Source: Sabulibacter ruber (GTDB lineage: Bacteria > Bacteroidota > Bacteroidia > Cytophagales > Hymenobacteraceae). Taken from it: 64,000 nucleotides of DNA. The stretch is from positions 682,001 to 746,000 of the forward strand of contig NZ_JAFFID010000001.1 in NCBI RefSeq assembly GCF_017355955.1. The letters are read 5' to 3'. A program made the position numbers and the translations under genes. A model generated the notes under the pieces. It saw nothing but the letters and a program-made list of their open reading frames with translations, did no database searches and was not told the origin of the DNA. The first letter of the stretch is position 1. Each line of letters starts with the position of its first letter. Shown piece after piece: positions 15,927-23,275 of this stretch.

Positions 15927-16604
15927 TTATTGGTCTTGCCGTAAGTTACCTGGAAGCACTTCTGGCACCGGAAACACCATCCTGAAATCTGTGATACCAA
16001 TCGTAGCCAATGGCTTCAACTGCTGAATTGGAGGAAAAAACCGGGGATCAGCGCTGATGCTTTTTGAAGAAGCCAGTTGCCCCTGCCCGTCCATTTCTGG
16101 TTTGGTAAGCAACAGTTGCTCGCGTACGTTCTGCACCAGCTTCACCAATGGAAGAGGCCGGGTTGTGACTGGCAATCTGGGACCGAAGGATTTTGCCTGG
16201 GCTGTGAAGAACACCTGATTTCCGGCGCTTAGCTCCAGGTCCATCAAGCCGTCAGAGGATTTCAGGAAACTGAAATCGGCTATTTCCTTGGGGATGCCCC
16301 AGTTCTCCCGTCCGTTCCAGGCGCTGGCCGAGGTGGAGACGTAAATCTTGGAAACGGAAAACGCCACCTGCCCATTAACTTTAAACAAACCCGGCAGAAA
16401 CAACAGCTCCTGGTACGGTCCCACGTTGGTGGTGCGGTAGTTAAGGTACATCACAGCGCCAATCTTTCCCAGGTAAGCGGAGGCTTGGAAATCTTCCAGG
16501 AAACCATGTTCCAGGTTGAACTCCCGGGGAAAGGCGTACAGCCACACCAGTCCTTCGCCGGTGAGTTTCCAGGGAGCCGGGGCAATGATGGAGGGATTGT
16601 CCAT
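15927..16604 (-). CDS. Acetoacetate decarboxylase-family protein
   Basis: The 225-residue soluble protein has the ADC-superfamily signature: VGPYQELLFLPGLF near residues 61-74, then KIYVSTSASAWNGRENWGIPKE, equivalent to the S-x(3)-G-R-x-x-W-G-x-PK motif, and a C-terminal beta sheet. True acetoacetate decarboxylases use an active-site lysine; whether this member has one in the right place is unclear, and many family members are lyases or hydratases of other keto acids. No signal peptide. It converges on the DUF2279 gene with 17 bases between the stops. Confidence 0.75.
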   Translation of the reverse strand: MDNPSIIAPAPWKLTGEGLVWLYAFPREFNLEHGFLEDFQASAYLGKIGAVMYLNYRTTNVGPYQELLFLPGLFKVNGQVAFSVSKIYVSTSASAWNGRENWGIPKEIADFSFLKSSDGLMDLELSAGNQVFFTAQAKSFGPRLPVTTRPLPLVKLVQNVREQLLLTKPEMDGQGQLASSKSISADPRFFPPIQQLKPLATIGITDFRMVFPVPEVLPGNLRQDQ

Positions 16605-16743
16605 GGCGGCGAAACGTTGGTGCAGTTTCTCTAAACGCGTCCTATTCTTTCCGGTTGCATGGTTGTGGCCTTAAACCGCAGGCACAACCCAGTATCAAAG
16701 ATCGGGATTTTGGGTTCTCCTCTCTCCTCCGCCCGCTTTTGCG

Positions 16744-16751
16744 TATCTTTG
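16744..16751 (+). promoter_or_regulatory. -7 box of the Smr-domain gene promoter
   Basis: TATCTTTG matches TAnnTTTG. Its position implies an mRNA start near 16757, after which the first good start codon is the ATG at 16804. No well-spaced -33 element is seen. The 5' UTR contains a decayed copy of the dispersed hairpin (16765-16801). Confidence 0.6.
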
Positions 16752-16803
16752 TGAAAAGACCCTTGTTTTGGGTCTGTTTACCAAAAATCAGAAGCTAAAC
16801 GAA

Positions 16804-17763
16804 ATGAATATAGGAGACCGCGTGCGCCTGATGCACGGCAAAGAACAAGGTGTGATTACCCGCTTCCTGGACAACAACCTGGTGGAAGTGGCCATTGACA
16901 ATGATTTCACTATTCCGGTGATGCGCCGGGAGGTGGTGGTGGTTGCCCCCGAAGAAGACCAGATGTTTAAGAACGCACCGGCACCGGCACCCACCAAGAA
17001 ACCCGAAGCACCGGTAGTGCCTTCCACCGCCGTGGCCGGCATTTACGTGGCCCTGGTGCACCAGACGCCCGAGTTGCTGGCGGTGCATATCGTGAACAAT
17101 TCTGAATTTGACCTGCTTTTCACGTACGGTGAGGAAACCGCCAAAGGCTACCGCGCCCAGCACAACGACAAGTTGCCGCCCAAGAAAACCAAACCAGTGG
17201 CGCACCTGCACATGAACGACTTTGACAAGTGGCCCGATCTGGTGGTGCAGTACCTGCAACACAAACCCGGTTCAAACACGCTGCTGGAGCCCGTTACCCG
17301 CAAACTCAAGTTCAAGGCCTCGTCTTTCTACAAGAGCAAGAAAACCGCGCCGGTGCTGCAGAAAGAAGGCTACGTGTTCCAGCTGGACTCAAAACCGTCT
17401 TTGGTGAACCCAGACCAGATCCAAGAACAGTTGATTGAATCGGCGGCACAGGCCGAGAACATCAAATTGGCGGTGCCCAACCACGAGGTGGACCTGCACA
17501 TTGAGAAACTGCTGCCCAACGAAGATCCGCGTACCATGAGCAACTCAGAGATTCTGCGGCAGCAGATGACTGTCTTCCAGGACAATTTGGATAGAGCCAT
17601 CGCCGCTAACATGCACGAGATCATCTTCATCCACGGCACCGGCAACGGTGTTCTGAAAAAGGAAATCCAGAAAGTGCTGAGCAAAAACCCGAACATCCGG
17701 TTCTTTGAAGATGCCCGCAAAGAGAAGTTTGGGTACGGAGCTACCCGCGTACACCTGAAGTAA
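16804..17763 (+). CDS. DUF2027 and Smr-domain protein
   Basis: The 319-residue cytoplasmic protein begins MNIGDRVRLMHGKEQGVITR, an SH3-like start, followed by a Pro/Ala-rich linker (residues 53-75), a DUF2027 region and a C-terminal Smr domain (about 225-319). The Smr domain shows VDLHIEKL, FIHGTGNGVLKKEI and GYGATRVHLK, the motif set of the MutS2-type Smr nuclease family. Smr domains cut branched DNA or RNA; the role of the DUF2027 fusion, common in Bacteroidota, is unknown. A TTG 36 bases upstream is an alternative start, but the ATG fits the DUF2027 start better. Confidence 0.82.
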   Translation: MNIGDRVRLMHGKEQGVITRFLDNNLVEVAIDNDFTIPVMRREVVVVAPEEDQMFKNAPAPAPTKKPEAPVVPSTAVAGIYVALVHQTPELLAVHIVNNSEFDLLFTYGEETAKGYRAQHNDKLPPKKTKPVAHLHMNDFDKWPDLVVQYLQHKPGSNTLLEPVTRKLKFKASSFYKSKKTAPVLQKEGYVFQLDSKPSLVNPDQIQEQLIESAAQAENIKLAVPNHEVDLHIEKLLPNEDPRTMSNSEILRQQMTVFQDNLDRAIAANMHEIIFIHGTGNGVLKKEIQKVLSKNPNIRFFEDARKEKFGYGATRVHLK

Positions 17764-17773
17764 CCCACAATCA

Positions 17774-17807
17774 TTTTGAGGCTGTTTAACAGAAATCAGC
17801 CTCAAAA
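17774..17807. repeat. Dispersed intergenic hairpin (after the Smr gene)
   Basis: Perfect 11-bp arms TTTTGAGGCTG (17774-17784) and CAGCCTCAAAA (17797-17807), starting 11 bases after the stop codon. No long T-run follows. Confidence 0.8.
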
Positions 17808-17825
17808 CAGATTAATTGAACGGAT

Positions 17826-17850
17826 TTGGCTTTTAAATCCGCTACCTTTG
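17826..17850 (+). promoter_or_regulatory. rnpB promoter
   Basis: TACCTTTG (17843-17850) is a perfect -7 box, seven bases before the predicted 5' end of RNase P RNA. A TTG lies 14 bases upstream (17826-17828), somewhat closer than usual. Confidence 0.7.
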
Positions 17851-17856
17851 TAAGAA

Positions 17857-18316
17857 AATCAGCAAGCTGGCTTATCGCTGCGCCTTTGCGGGCGGAGAGG
17901 AAAGTCCGGGCAACAGAGAGCATCCTGCTTCCTAACGGGAAGGCACCTGGCGGGAGACGGCCAGGTGACAGCCAGTGCCACAGAAAAGTACCGCCACTTA
18001 TTAATTATCAATTGAGAATTATGAATTAGGATTTATTCTTAATTGTCAATTCTTAATTCTTAATTAAAAAGTGGTAAGGGTGAAAAGGTGCGGTAAGAGC
18101 GCACCAGCGGCTAGGCGACTAGTCCGGCTGGGTAAACCTCAGGAGTTGAAAGACCAAATAGGCTGACAGCGCCTTGCCTTTGGGCAGGGCTAAGGGCTGC
18201 TCGTCCGATGTCAGTGGGTAGGTTGATGGAGCCCCTCCGTGAGGACGGGCCTAGATAAATGATAAGCCATTTGCCGCTTGGCAAAGGACAGAACCCGGCT
18301 TACAGGCTTGCTGATT
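17857..18316 (+). ncRNA. rnpB: RNase P RNA, bacterial type A
   Basis: This RNA is the catalytic subunit that trims tRNA 5' ends. The 5' and 3' ends pair (AATCAGCAAGC with GCTTGCTGATT, P1). The conserved core is present: GAGGAAAGTCCGGGC near 17897, ACAGAACCCGGCTTACA near 18289 and the CR II/III region AGTCCGGCTGGGTAAACC near 18120. Helix P12 is extended by an AT-rich segment of about 70 bases (17999-18070) unlike the GC-rich rest. The transcript ends in GATTTTTTTATTTT, a plausible terminator using the P1 3' arm. No protein partner is nearby. Confidence 0.95.
17999..18070. repeat. AT-rich palindromic expansion inside RNase P RNA helix P12
   Basis: Between CCACTT (17994-17999) and AAGTGG (18069-18074) lie about 70 bases made of AATTCTTAATT / AATTATGAATTA motifs. 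The two halves (18001-18030 and 18037-18066) can pair at roughly three quarters of positions. The composition contrasts sharply with the rest of the RNA and suggests an inserted small repeat that extended the helix. Confidence 0.75.
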
Positions 18317-18507
18317 TTTTTATTTTCCCTTCCCTCCTTTCTTCTTTTCTCTTACCCATTTCCGGCGGAGGATGCCTTTACAGAAGGCAACCGGGTTATC
18401 CCTGCAGAAAAATCAAGCGTATAAAGGGCATTCTTTATCCAATGGCCTGCTGGTGCTTTTGCCCGGCCATGGATTTCCTGACATCAACTTCTACTTAGCT
18501 TTTGCCT

Positions 18508-19401
18508 ATGCTATTAGAAAAAAGAATCCCCGTTTCGTACATCTTCAATAAGATCAAGAGAGACCTAGTCATTATCCTGCTGATTGGCGTTAGTGCCCAC
18601 TTTCTTTCCTCCGCTTTTGTAGACAACATCCCAGAAATGCCCGGCAATATTCCCGCCTTTCTGGGTACTGCCATTACGGTGCTTTTATCCTTTAAAATAA
18701 GCCAATCCTATGACCGCTGGTGGGAAGCCAGAAAGGTGTGGGGAGCCATTGTGAATGACTCCAGAAGCTTTGTGATTCAGCTGCAATCATTTTTGAGAGA
18801 TGCGTCTCACCCCCTTGTCAGCACCCTGGCATACCGGCAAATGGCCTGGTGTTATTCATTGGGGCAGACGCTCCGGGGCCTGGATCCCTTAGCGGGCCTG
18901 GACCAATTCCTGCCCCAGAAGGAGCTGCAGCATTTAACCCCGCACAAAAACAAGCCCCTGGCAATCCTCCAACTGAACAGCCTGGACATCAAGAACCTAC
19001 ATTTCTCAAATGAACTTGACACGTTCAAGCAGATGCAACTGGATTCAACCCTGGTAAGGCTGTGTGACTCCATGGGGAAGGCCGAGCGCATAAACAGCAC
19101 GGTGTTTCCTAAGACGTACCGCTTGTTTCTGCATTTTGCCATTTACCTTTTTGTAGTGACGCTTTCTATTTCTTTACGGGAAATCCCTCTTATATTTGAG
19201 CTGCCCTTGCTGGTAGTGCTGTCTTCCATTTTCTTTTTGTTGGAAAAATCTGCCTACCATTTGCAGGACCCGTTCCGCAATAGACCCAGCGATACGTCCG
19301 TTACAGCTATTGCGCGCACCATTGAGATCAACATCAGGCAATTGCTGAACGAAACCACCATTCCGGAACCCGTTCAGCCAAACGGCTTTTACATCTTATA
19401 A
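18508..19401 (+). CDS. Bestrophin-family anion channel
   Basis: The 297-residue protein belongs to the bestrophin/UPF0187 family of chloride or anion channels in the inner membrane. An N-terminal amphipathic segment leads into VIILLIGVSAHFLSSAF, then FLGTAITVLLSFKISQSYDRWWEARKVWGAIVNDSR, whose SYDRWWEAR motif is diagnostic. Later membrane helices are near residues 210-250. A TTG two codons upstream is possible, but the ATG is chosen. The beta-carbonic anhydrase gene follows after 18 bases. That pairing suggests, as an inference, bicarbonate or anion handling, since bestrophins can conduct bicarbonate. Confidence 0.85.
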   Translation: MLLEKRIPVSYIFNKIKRDLVIILLIGVSAHFLSSAFVDNIPEMPGNIPAFLGTAITVLLSFKISQSYDRWWEARKVWGAIVNDSRSFVIQLQSFLRDASHPLVSTLAYRQMAWCYSLGQTLRGLDPLAGLDQFLPQKELQHLTPHKNKPLAILQLNSLDIKNLHFSNELDTFKQMQLDSTLVRLCDSMGKAERINSTVFPKTYRLFLHFAIYLFVVTLSISLREIPLIFELPLLVVLSSIFFLLEKSAYHLQDPFRNRPSDTSVTAIARTIEINIRQLLNETTIPEPVQPNGFYIL

Positions 19402-19419
19402 TCAACAACCTAAAAAACT

Positions 19420-20046
19420 ATGTACACCCATTCCAAAGAAACCCAAAGCAAATTAACTCCTCAGATGGCCCTTGATATCCTGAAAGAAGGAAACCAACGG
19501 TTCCTCAACAACCTGAAAGCCAACCGGAACCTATTGCAGCAAGTGAACGAAACCAAAGAGGGCCAATTCCCTTTCGCCACTATTCTGAGCTGCATGGATT
19601 CCCGCACTTCAGCGGAGTTGATCTTTGACCAAGGCTTGGGTGACATCTTCAGCATCAGGGTTGCGGGCAATATTCTGAACGAAGATATTGTGGGCAGCAT
19701 GGAGTACGCTACCAAGGCGGTAGGTACCAAAATTGTTCTGGTACTGGGGCACACACGTTGCGGTGCTATTGTTGGCGCCTGCAACAACGTGGAATTAGGC
19801 AATCTTACCGGTTTGCTGAACAAGATCAAGCCTGCCATTGAGCAAGAATCTACCACCACCGAAGGCCGGGACGGAAGCAACCCTACGTTTGTGAGAAATG
19901 TCACAGAAAACAACGTACGGTTAACCATGGAACAGATCAGAAAGACAAGCCCTATCATTGCCGAGCTGGAAAGCCAGGGAGAGATCATTATTACCGGCGG
20001 TATTTACGACGTGGAAACCGGCGAGGTAACCTTCTTTGATAAATAG
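19420..20046 (+). CDS. Beta-class carbonic anhydrase
   Basis: It interconverts CO2 and bicarbonate in the cytoplasm. The 208-residue protein has the zinc site: Cys58 and the Asp60-Arg62 dyad in SCMDSR, and His111 and Cys114 in GHTRCGAI. The strand VAGNILNEDIVGSMEYA and the C-terminal GGIYDVETGEV are typical. It lies 18 bases after the bestrophin gene and is probably cotranscribed, giving a channel/enzyme pair for bicarbonate supply. No signal peptide. Confidence 0.93.
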   Translation: MYTHSKETQSKLTPQMALDILKEGNQRFLNNLKANRNLLQQVNETKEGQFPFATILSCMDSRTSAELIFDQGLGDIFSIRVAGNILNEDIVGSMEYATKAVGTKIVLVLGHTRCGAIVGACNNVELGNLTGLLNKIKPAIEQESTTTEGRDGSNPTFVRNVTENNVRLTMEQIRKTSPIIAELESQGEIIITGGIYDVETGEVTFFDK

Positions 20047-20051
20047 TACTT

Positions 20052-20095
20052 GTTTTGCACTTCCTGTTTTCCCTTAAAACCGGGAAGTACAAAAC
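20052..20095. repeat. Inverted repeat after the carbonic anhydrase gene
   Basis: GTTTTGCACTTCC (20052-20064) and GGAAGTACAAAAC (20083-20095) pair over 12 of 13 positions. No T-run follows on the plus strand, so terminator activity is doubtful; it may be a diverged relative of the dispersed hairpins. Confidence 0.55.
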
Positions 20096-20127
20096 ATAAA
20101 ACCTGCTGCTTTGCGTTACAAGTGCGT

Positions 20128-20787
20128 ATGGAAAGTGCGTTGGTTTTGAATAATACAAAAAAACATAGAGGATTCCTGCTTTTCCTGTTAGCGGGAATCC
20201 TCTTTAGTTTTCCGCTTCGGGCCCAGGAGCAATGGGAGTTACGGAAAAATACCGATGGAATTGCTGTCTACACCAAAGACCTGGCAAACCAATCTTTTAA
20301 GCAGATACGGGTGGTGTGCGAGTTACCGGGTACCCCTGCCCTGCTGGTCAACCTTCTGAAGGAAGTGGAACACCATTCTGACTGGGTGTACCTGAACCGC
20401 GAAACCAAACTGCTGAAACGCCGCAGCGATAACCGGCTGGTCTACTACACCGAGGCTGATATGCCCTGGCCCCTCACCGACCGTGACATGGTAGTGGAAG
20501 CCGTTTTCTCCCCGGTTGTCAAAAACCAACCCACGCGGGTAGAAGTGAAAAGCGTCTCGGGGTACTTGCCGGAGCAGACTGATTTCGTCCGGATTCCTTC
20601 GTCCGTGGCCACCTGGGAGATCACCCCGGTATCTGATAAAAAGATAAAAGTAGACTACACGTTCAGCGTAAATCCGGGTGGTTCTGTGCCGCCCTGGTTG
20701 GTGAACCTCACCGTAGCCACCGGTCCGCATAAAACCTTTCAGAAACTGCGTGAGATCCTGGCAGAAAGATTCAGAAAGCAGAAGTAA
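20128..20787 (+). CDS. START-domain (lipid-binding-like) exported protein
   Basis: The 219-residue product begins MESALVLNNTKKHRG, followed by a signal peptide (FLLFLLAGILFSFPLRAQ). The mature part is one START-like domain: WELRKNTDGIAVYTKD, a long central sheet with SDWVYLNRETKLL and YYTEADMPWPLTDRDMV, then a C-terminal helix TFQKLREILAERF. The WP(L/F)xxRD pattern is common in START proteins, which bind lipids or other hydrophobic ligands. The ligand is unknown. An in-frame start at 20050 would bury the signal sequence, so 20128 is preferred. A terminator overlaps its stop codon. Confidence 0.75.
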   Translation: MESALVLNNTKKHRGFLLFLLAGILFSFPLRAQEQWELRKNTDGIAVYTKDLANQSFKQIRVVCELPGTPALLVNLLKEVEHHSDWVYLNRETKLLKRRSDNRLVYYTEADMPWPLTDRDMVVEAVFSPVVKNQPTRVEVKSVSGYLPEQTDFVRIPSSVATWEITPVSDKKIKVDYTFSVNPGGSVPPWLVNLTVATGPHKTFQKLREILAERFRKQK

Positions 20788-20806
20788 GCCTTACTTCTGC
20801 TTTTTT
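20778..20806 (+). terminator. Rho-independent terminator overlapping the START gene stop
   Basis: GCAGAAGTAA and TTACTTCTGC form a perfect 10-bp stem with loop GCC, followed by TTTTTT. The TAA stop codon is inside the 5' arm. A decayed dispersed hairpin follows at 20815-20851. Confidence 0.85.
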
Positions 20807-20925
20807 CTTTTTGGGTTTTGGGGCCGTTTTCAGAAAATTAAGCCAGAAATGAAAGCAGGCATCCCTTAATGCCCTTGGGTTTGTTTCTGCTTGCTGATCT
20901 GCTAAACACCTATTACCTTCTCCCC

Positions 20926-22008
20926 ATGACAGAGAAAGAACTGCCGCTCGTCACCTTATCAGAAACTTTGGACGGGGCTTTGGCCCAACATTACCATGAT
21001 GCCAGTCCGGGGATTGCGGTCTCGGTTTCGCAGCAGGGGAAAACGGTGTATGAGCGGTGTTTAGGCTTGGCCAATGCTTCCACGGGCAAAAAGATTGACA
21101 CCCGTAGCAATTTCAGGATGGCCTCCGTTTCTAAGCAGTTTACGGCCATGGCAGTTGCATTGCTGGAGAGAGCGGGGCAGCTTTCGTTTCAGAGCCGTTT
21201 ATCTGATCTCCTGCCAGAACTAGGGCTTTTAGGAAATCAGATCACCGTGCATCACCTTCTCACCCACACATCTGGGTTGTATGATTATGAGGATGCGGTA
21301 GACTTTGCCCGCCCTGACCAGGTCACCGATGCCGAGGTCCTGCAAATCATAACTGCTGTTTCTGGCACGTATTTTCAGCCGGGTTCCCAATTCAGGTACA
21401 GCAACACCGGCTATGTGCTGTTAGGTCTTCTTATAGAAAAAGTAGCCCATAAACCCTTCGCAGAATTTTTGCGGGAACAGATCTTCGCTCCCCTAGGGAT
21501 GAGCAACACAACCCTTTACAGCGTTACCAATCCTCAACACCAGATCCCTAATAGGGCGTTGGGCTATACACGGGATGAAAAAGGAGGCTTCTACCTGTCA
21601 GACCAGAGCCCCTGTAGCGCCACCCAGGGCGATGGCTGTATCTACACTTCTTTGCAGGAATACCAGCTATGGCACAAAGCCCTGTTCTCTGCTGACTTCC
21701 TTCACTTAGAACTATTATTGAACAAGAGCCACGCTGCTGTTGAGCAAGGAAAGAACTGGTACTACGGCATGGGTTGGTTTTTCGCTAAGCGGAAGGATGA
21801 ATCATTGGAACTGTACCACACTGGCAACAGCAGTGGCTTCAGTCATTTGGTGGTGAGCATCCCTGCCGGGGAGGTGTTGATCACGGCTTTCTCCAATATC
21901 GCGGACAATTCTCATTTACTTCCTGGCTTGCTGCAGACTGTCCTACAAGAAACTTCTTTTCAACTGGAGAGTAATTTGGTTTGGCAGTTGCCCAACCTTA
22001 CCAGGTGA
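20926..22008 (+). CDS. Serine hydrolase, beta-lactamase (class C/PBP-like) family
   Basis: The 360-residue product has the serine-hydrolase triad of the beta-lactamase fold: SVSK (Ser67-x-x-Lys70 from this start), YSNTGY as the Y-x-N element and HTGNSSGF near the C-terminus as the third box. The family covers D-aminopeptidases, esterases and PBP4*-like proteins; substrate unknown. With the start chosen at MTEKELP there is no signal peptide. An upstream ATG at 20869 would add a weakly hydrophobic 19-residue stretch that could export it, so localisation is unsure. It is a single-gene unit. Confidence 0.8.
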   Translation: MTEKELPLVTLSETLDGALAQHYHDASPGIAVSVSQQGKTVYERCLGLANASTGKKIDTRSNFRMASVSKQFTAMAVALLERAGQLSFQSRLSDLLPELGLLGNQITVHHLLTHTSGLYDYEDAVDFARPDQVTDAEVLQIITAVSGTYFQPGSQFRYSNTGYVLLGLLIEKVAHKPFAEFLREQIFAPLGMSNTTLYSVTNPQHQIPNRALGYTRDEKGGFYLSDQSPCSATQGDGCIYTSLQEYQLWHKALFSADFLHLELLLNKSHAAVEQGKNWYYGMGWFFAKRKDESLELYHTGNSSGFSHLVVSIPAGEVLITAFSNIADNSHLLPGLLQTVLQETSFQLESNLVWQLPNLTR

Positions 22009-22053
22009 ACTCTGCCTTGTAATCCGTTTGTCTTTCCAGTAACAACTCTTTCT

Positions 22054-22090
22054 GATTTAGGCCTGTTTTCCTGAAAACAGGTGTGAAATA
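22054..22090. repeat. Dispersed intergenic hairpin (before the phe leader)
   Basis: CCTGTTTTC (22062-22070) and GAAAACAGG (22073-22081) pair perfectly with a two-base loop; the outer arms ATTTAGG / GTGTGAAAT have diverged. Confidence 0.7.
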
Positions 22091-22218
22091 CGTTTTTTGG
22101 CTTACATTTCACTAACAACTGTTTGCTTATACTTGAATTTCTTCAAACTAACAAGCGTTTTATTAAAATTTATCAAATATTTTTGGAATAATGTTTGGAA
22201 GTATAGACAAGACCCACT

Positions 22219-22314
22219 ATGTTTGAGCATACTTACAGCAAGACAATGATTCAGCGCAACTCTTACTTTTACGGTTTTTACTTTTTTGGACCTCAGCCGG
22301 GGCTCAACAGGTAA
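22219..22314 (+). CDS. pheL: Phe/Tyr-rich leader peptide of the phe operon (31 residues)
   Basis: The short frame contains SYFYGFYFFGP, eight Phe/Tyr codons in the middle third, then PQPGLNR and a TAA stop. It lies 66 bases upstream of pheA, and a terminator lies between them. CGGGGCTC inside the last codons (22298-22305) is complementary to GAGCCCCG (22350-22357), the 5' arm of the terminator. A ribosome stalled at Phe/Tyr would leave that segment free and prevent termination; one reaching the stop would cover it. An internal ATG at residue 10 could also start it. Confidence 0.85.
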   Translation: MFEHTYSKTMIQRNSYFYGFYFFGPQPGLNR

Positions 22315-22349
22315 GACTTTGCGTTAACAAACAAATAAGAAAAACCTCA

Positions 22350-22377
22350 GAGCCCCGCCTAAAGCGGGGCTTTTTTC
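22350..22377 (+). terminator. phe operon attenuator terminator
   Basis: AGCCCCGC and GCGGGGCT form an 8-bp GC-rich stem around CTAAA, followed by TTTTTT and then, after four bases, the pheA start codon. The competing pairing with 22298-22305 (8 bp plus CCT/AGG) makes a two-state attenuator. Confidence 0.9.
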
Positions 22378-22380
22378 GTT

Positions 22381-23274
22381 ATGAACAGAACCTTAAAAAT
22401 CGCCATTCAGGGAGGTCCGGCCTCTTTCCATGAAACCGCTGCCAAGCAGCTGTTCCCGTCTTCAGCCATCAGCACCATCTCGTGCGCTTCGTTTCCAGAG
22501 CTGTGTCAGACGCTGGAATCTGGTTTGGCCGACTTCGCGGTGATGGCCGTGCAGAACTCCCTGGCCGGTCCGTTGCTGCCCAACTACCGCCTCATGGCAG
22601 AATACGGGTTATCTGTGACCGCTGAGCGTTGGTTGCTGTTAGACCAGACCCTGATGGCCTTGCCCGGCCAGAAGCTGGAAGACATCAAGGAAATCTGGTC
22701 CCACCCCATTGCCTTGCTGCAGTGCTGCGATTTTATCCAAAGCCAGGCGGGCGTAACCACCAAAGAAACCTCAGACACCGCCGATACCGCCCGCATCCTG
22801 AAAGAAGAGCAGATTGCCGGGGTTGCCGCCATCGCCAGCCGCAAAGCCGCTGAGCTGTATGGTCTGGACGTGCTGAACGAGAACGTCGCCAATGACGTGG
22901 AGAACTATACCCGCTTTGTGGTGCTCTCCAGACAGCAGCCCAAAAAATTAGCCAACAAAGCCACTCTGCTTCTTCCCTACCCGGTGGTGAAGTTCTCTCT
23001 GGAAAGCCTGCTGGAGAAACTGAACAAATGCCAACTGGAGCTGACTATGCTGCAGCCGCTTCCGTCTACCAACCCCGGGCAACCGGCAGAATGGGTGCTG
23101 GAAATGGAAGGCGATGAAACTGCCTGCATCACTCAGTTGTTGGCCCTCTTGAAGTCAGTAGCGCCAAAGCACAAAATCTTAGGGCTTTATCCTAAGGCCG
23201 AAGCTCCGCTTCCGCAGGACCGGTTGGCCGGTTGTTTATCAGATGTTTTAAAGGCTCAGCCAGAATTAGTGTAG
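22381..23274 (+). CDS. pheA: Prephenate dehydratase
   Basis: It makes phenylpyruvate from prephenate. The 297-residue monofunctional enzyme has the N-terminal GGPASFHETAA, the VMAVQNSLAGPL element (usually ENSxxG), ASRKAAELYGL and the catalytic ENYTRFVVLS near residue 177. The C-terminal ACT-like domain (about 195-280) lacks the usual GAL and ESRP motifs for Phe binding, reading SLESLL and LQPLP instead, so feedback control may be weak. It is the first gene of a three-gene operon behind the Phe/Tyr attenuator. Confidence 0.92.
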   Translation: MNRTLKIAIQGGPASFHETAAKQLFPSSAISTISCASFPELCQTLESGLADFAVMAVQNSLAGPLLPNYRLMAEYGLSVTAERWLLLDQTLMALPGQKLEDIKEIWSHPIALLQCCDFIQSQAGVTTKETSDTADTARILKEEQIAGVAAIASRKAAELYGLDVLNENVANDVENYTRFVVLSRQQPKKLANKATLLLPYPVVKFSLESLLEKLNKCQLELTMLQPLPSTNPGQPAEWVLEMEGDETACITQLLALLKSVAPKHKILGLYPKAEAPLPQDRLAGCLSDVLKAQPELV

Positions 23275-23275
23275 T

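Noticed and set aside
17826..18029. 67-codon ORF within the RNase P RNA region
   Set aside because: It overlaps conserved rnpB core sequence and its promoter; no protein-like features.
18400..18500. Possible tRNA or small RNA between rnpB and the bestrophin gene
   Set aside because: No cloverleaf or conserved T-loop is recognisable; no tRNA gene was identified in the window.
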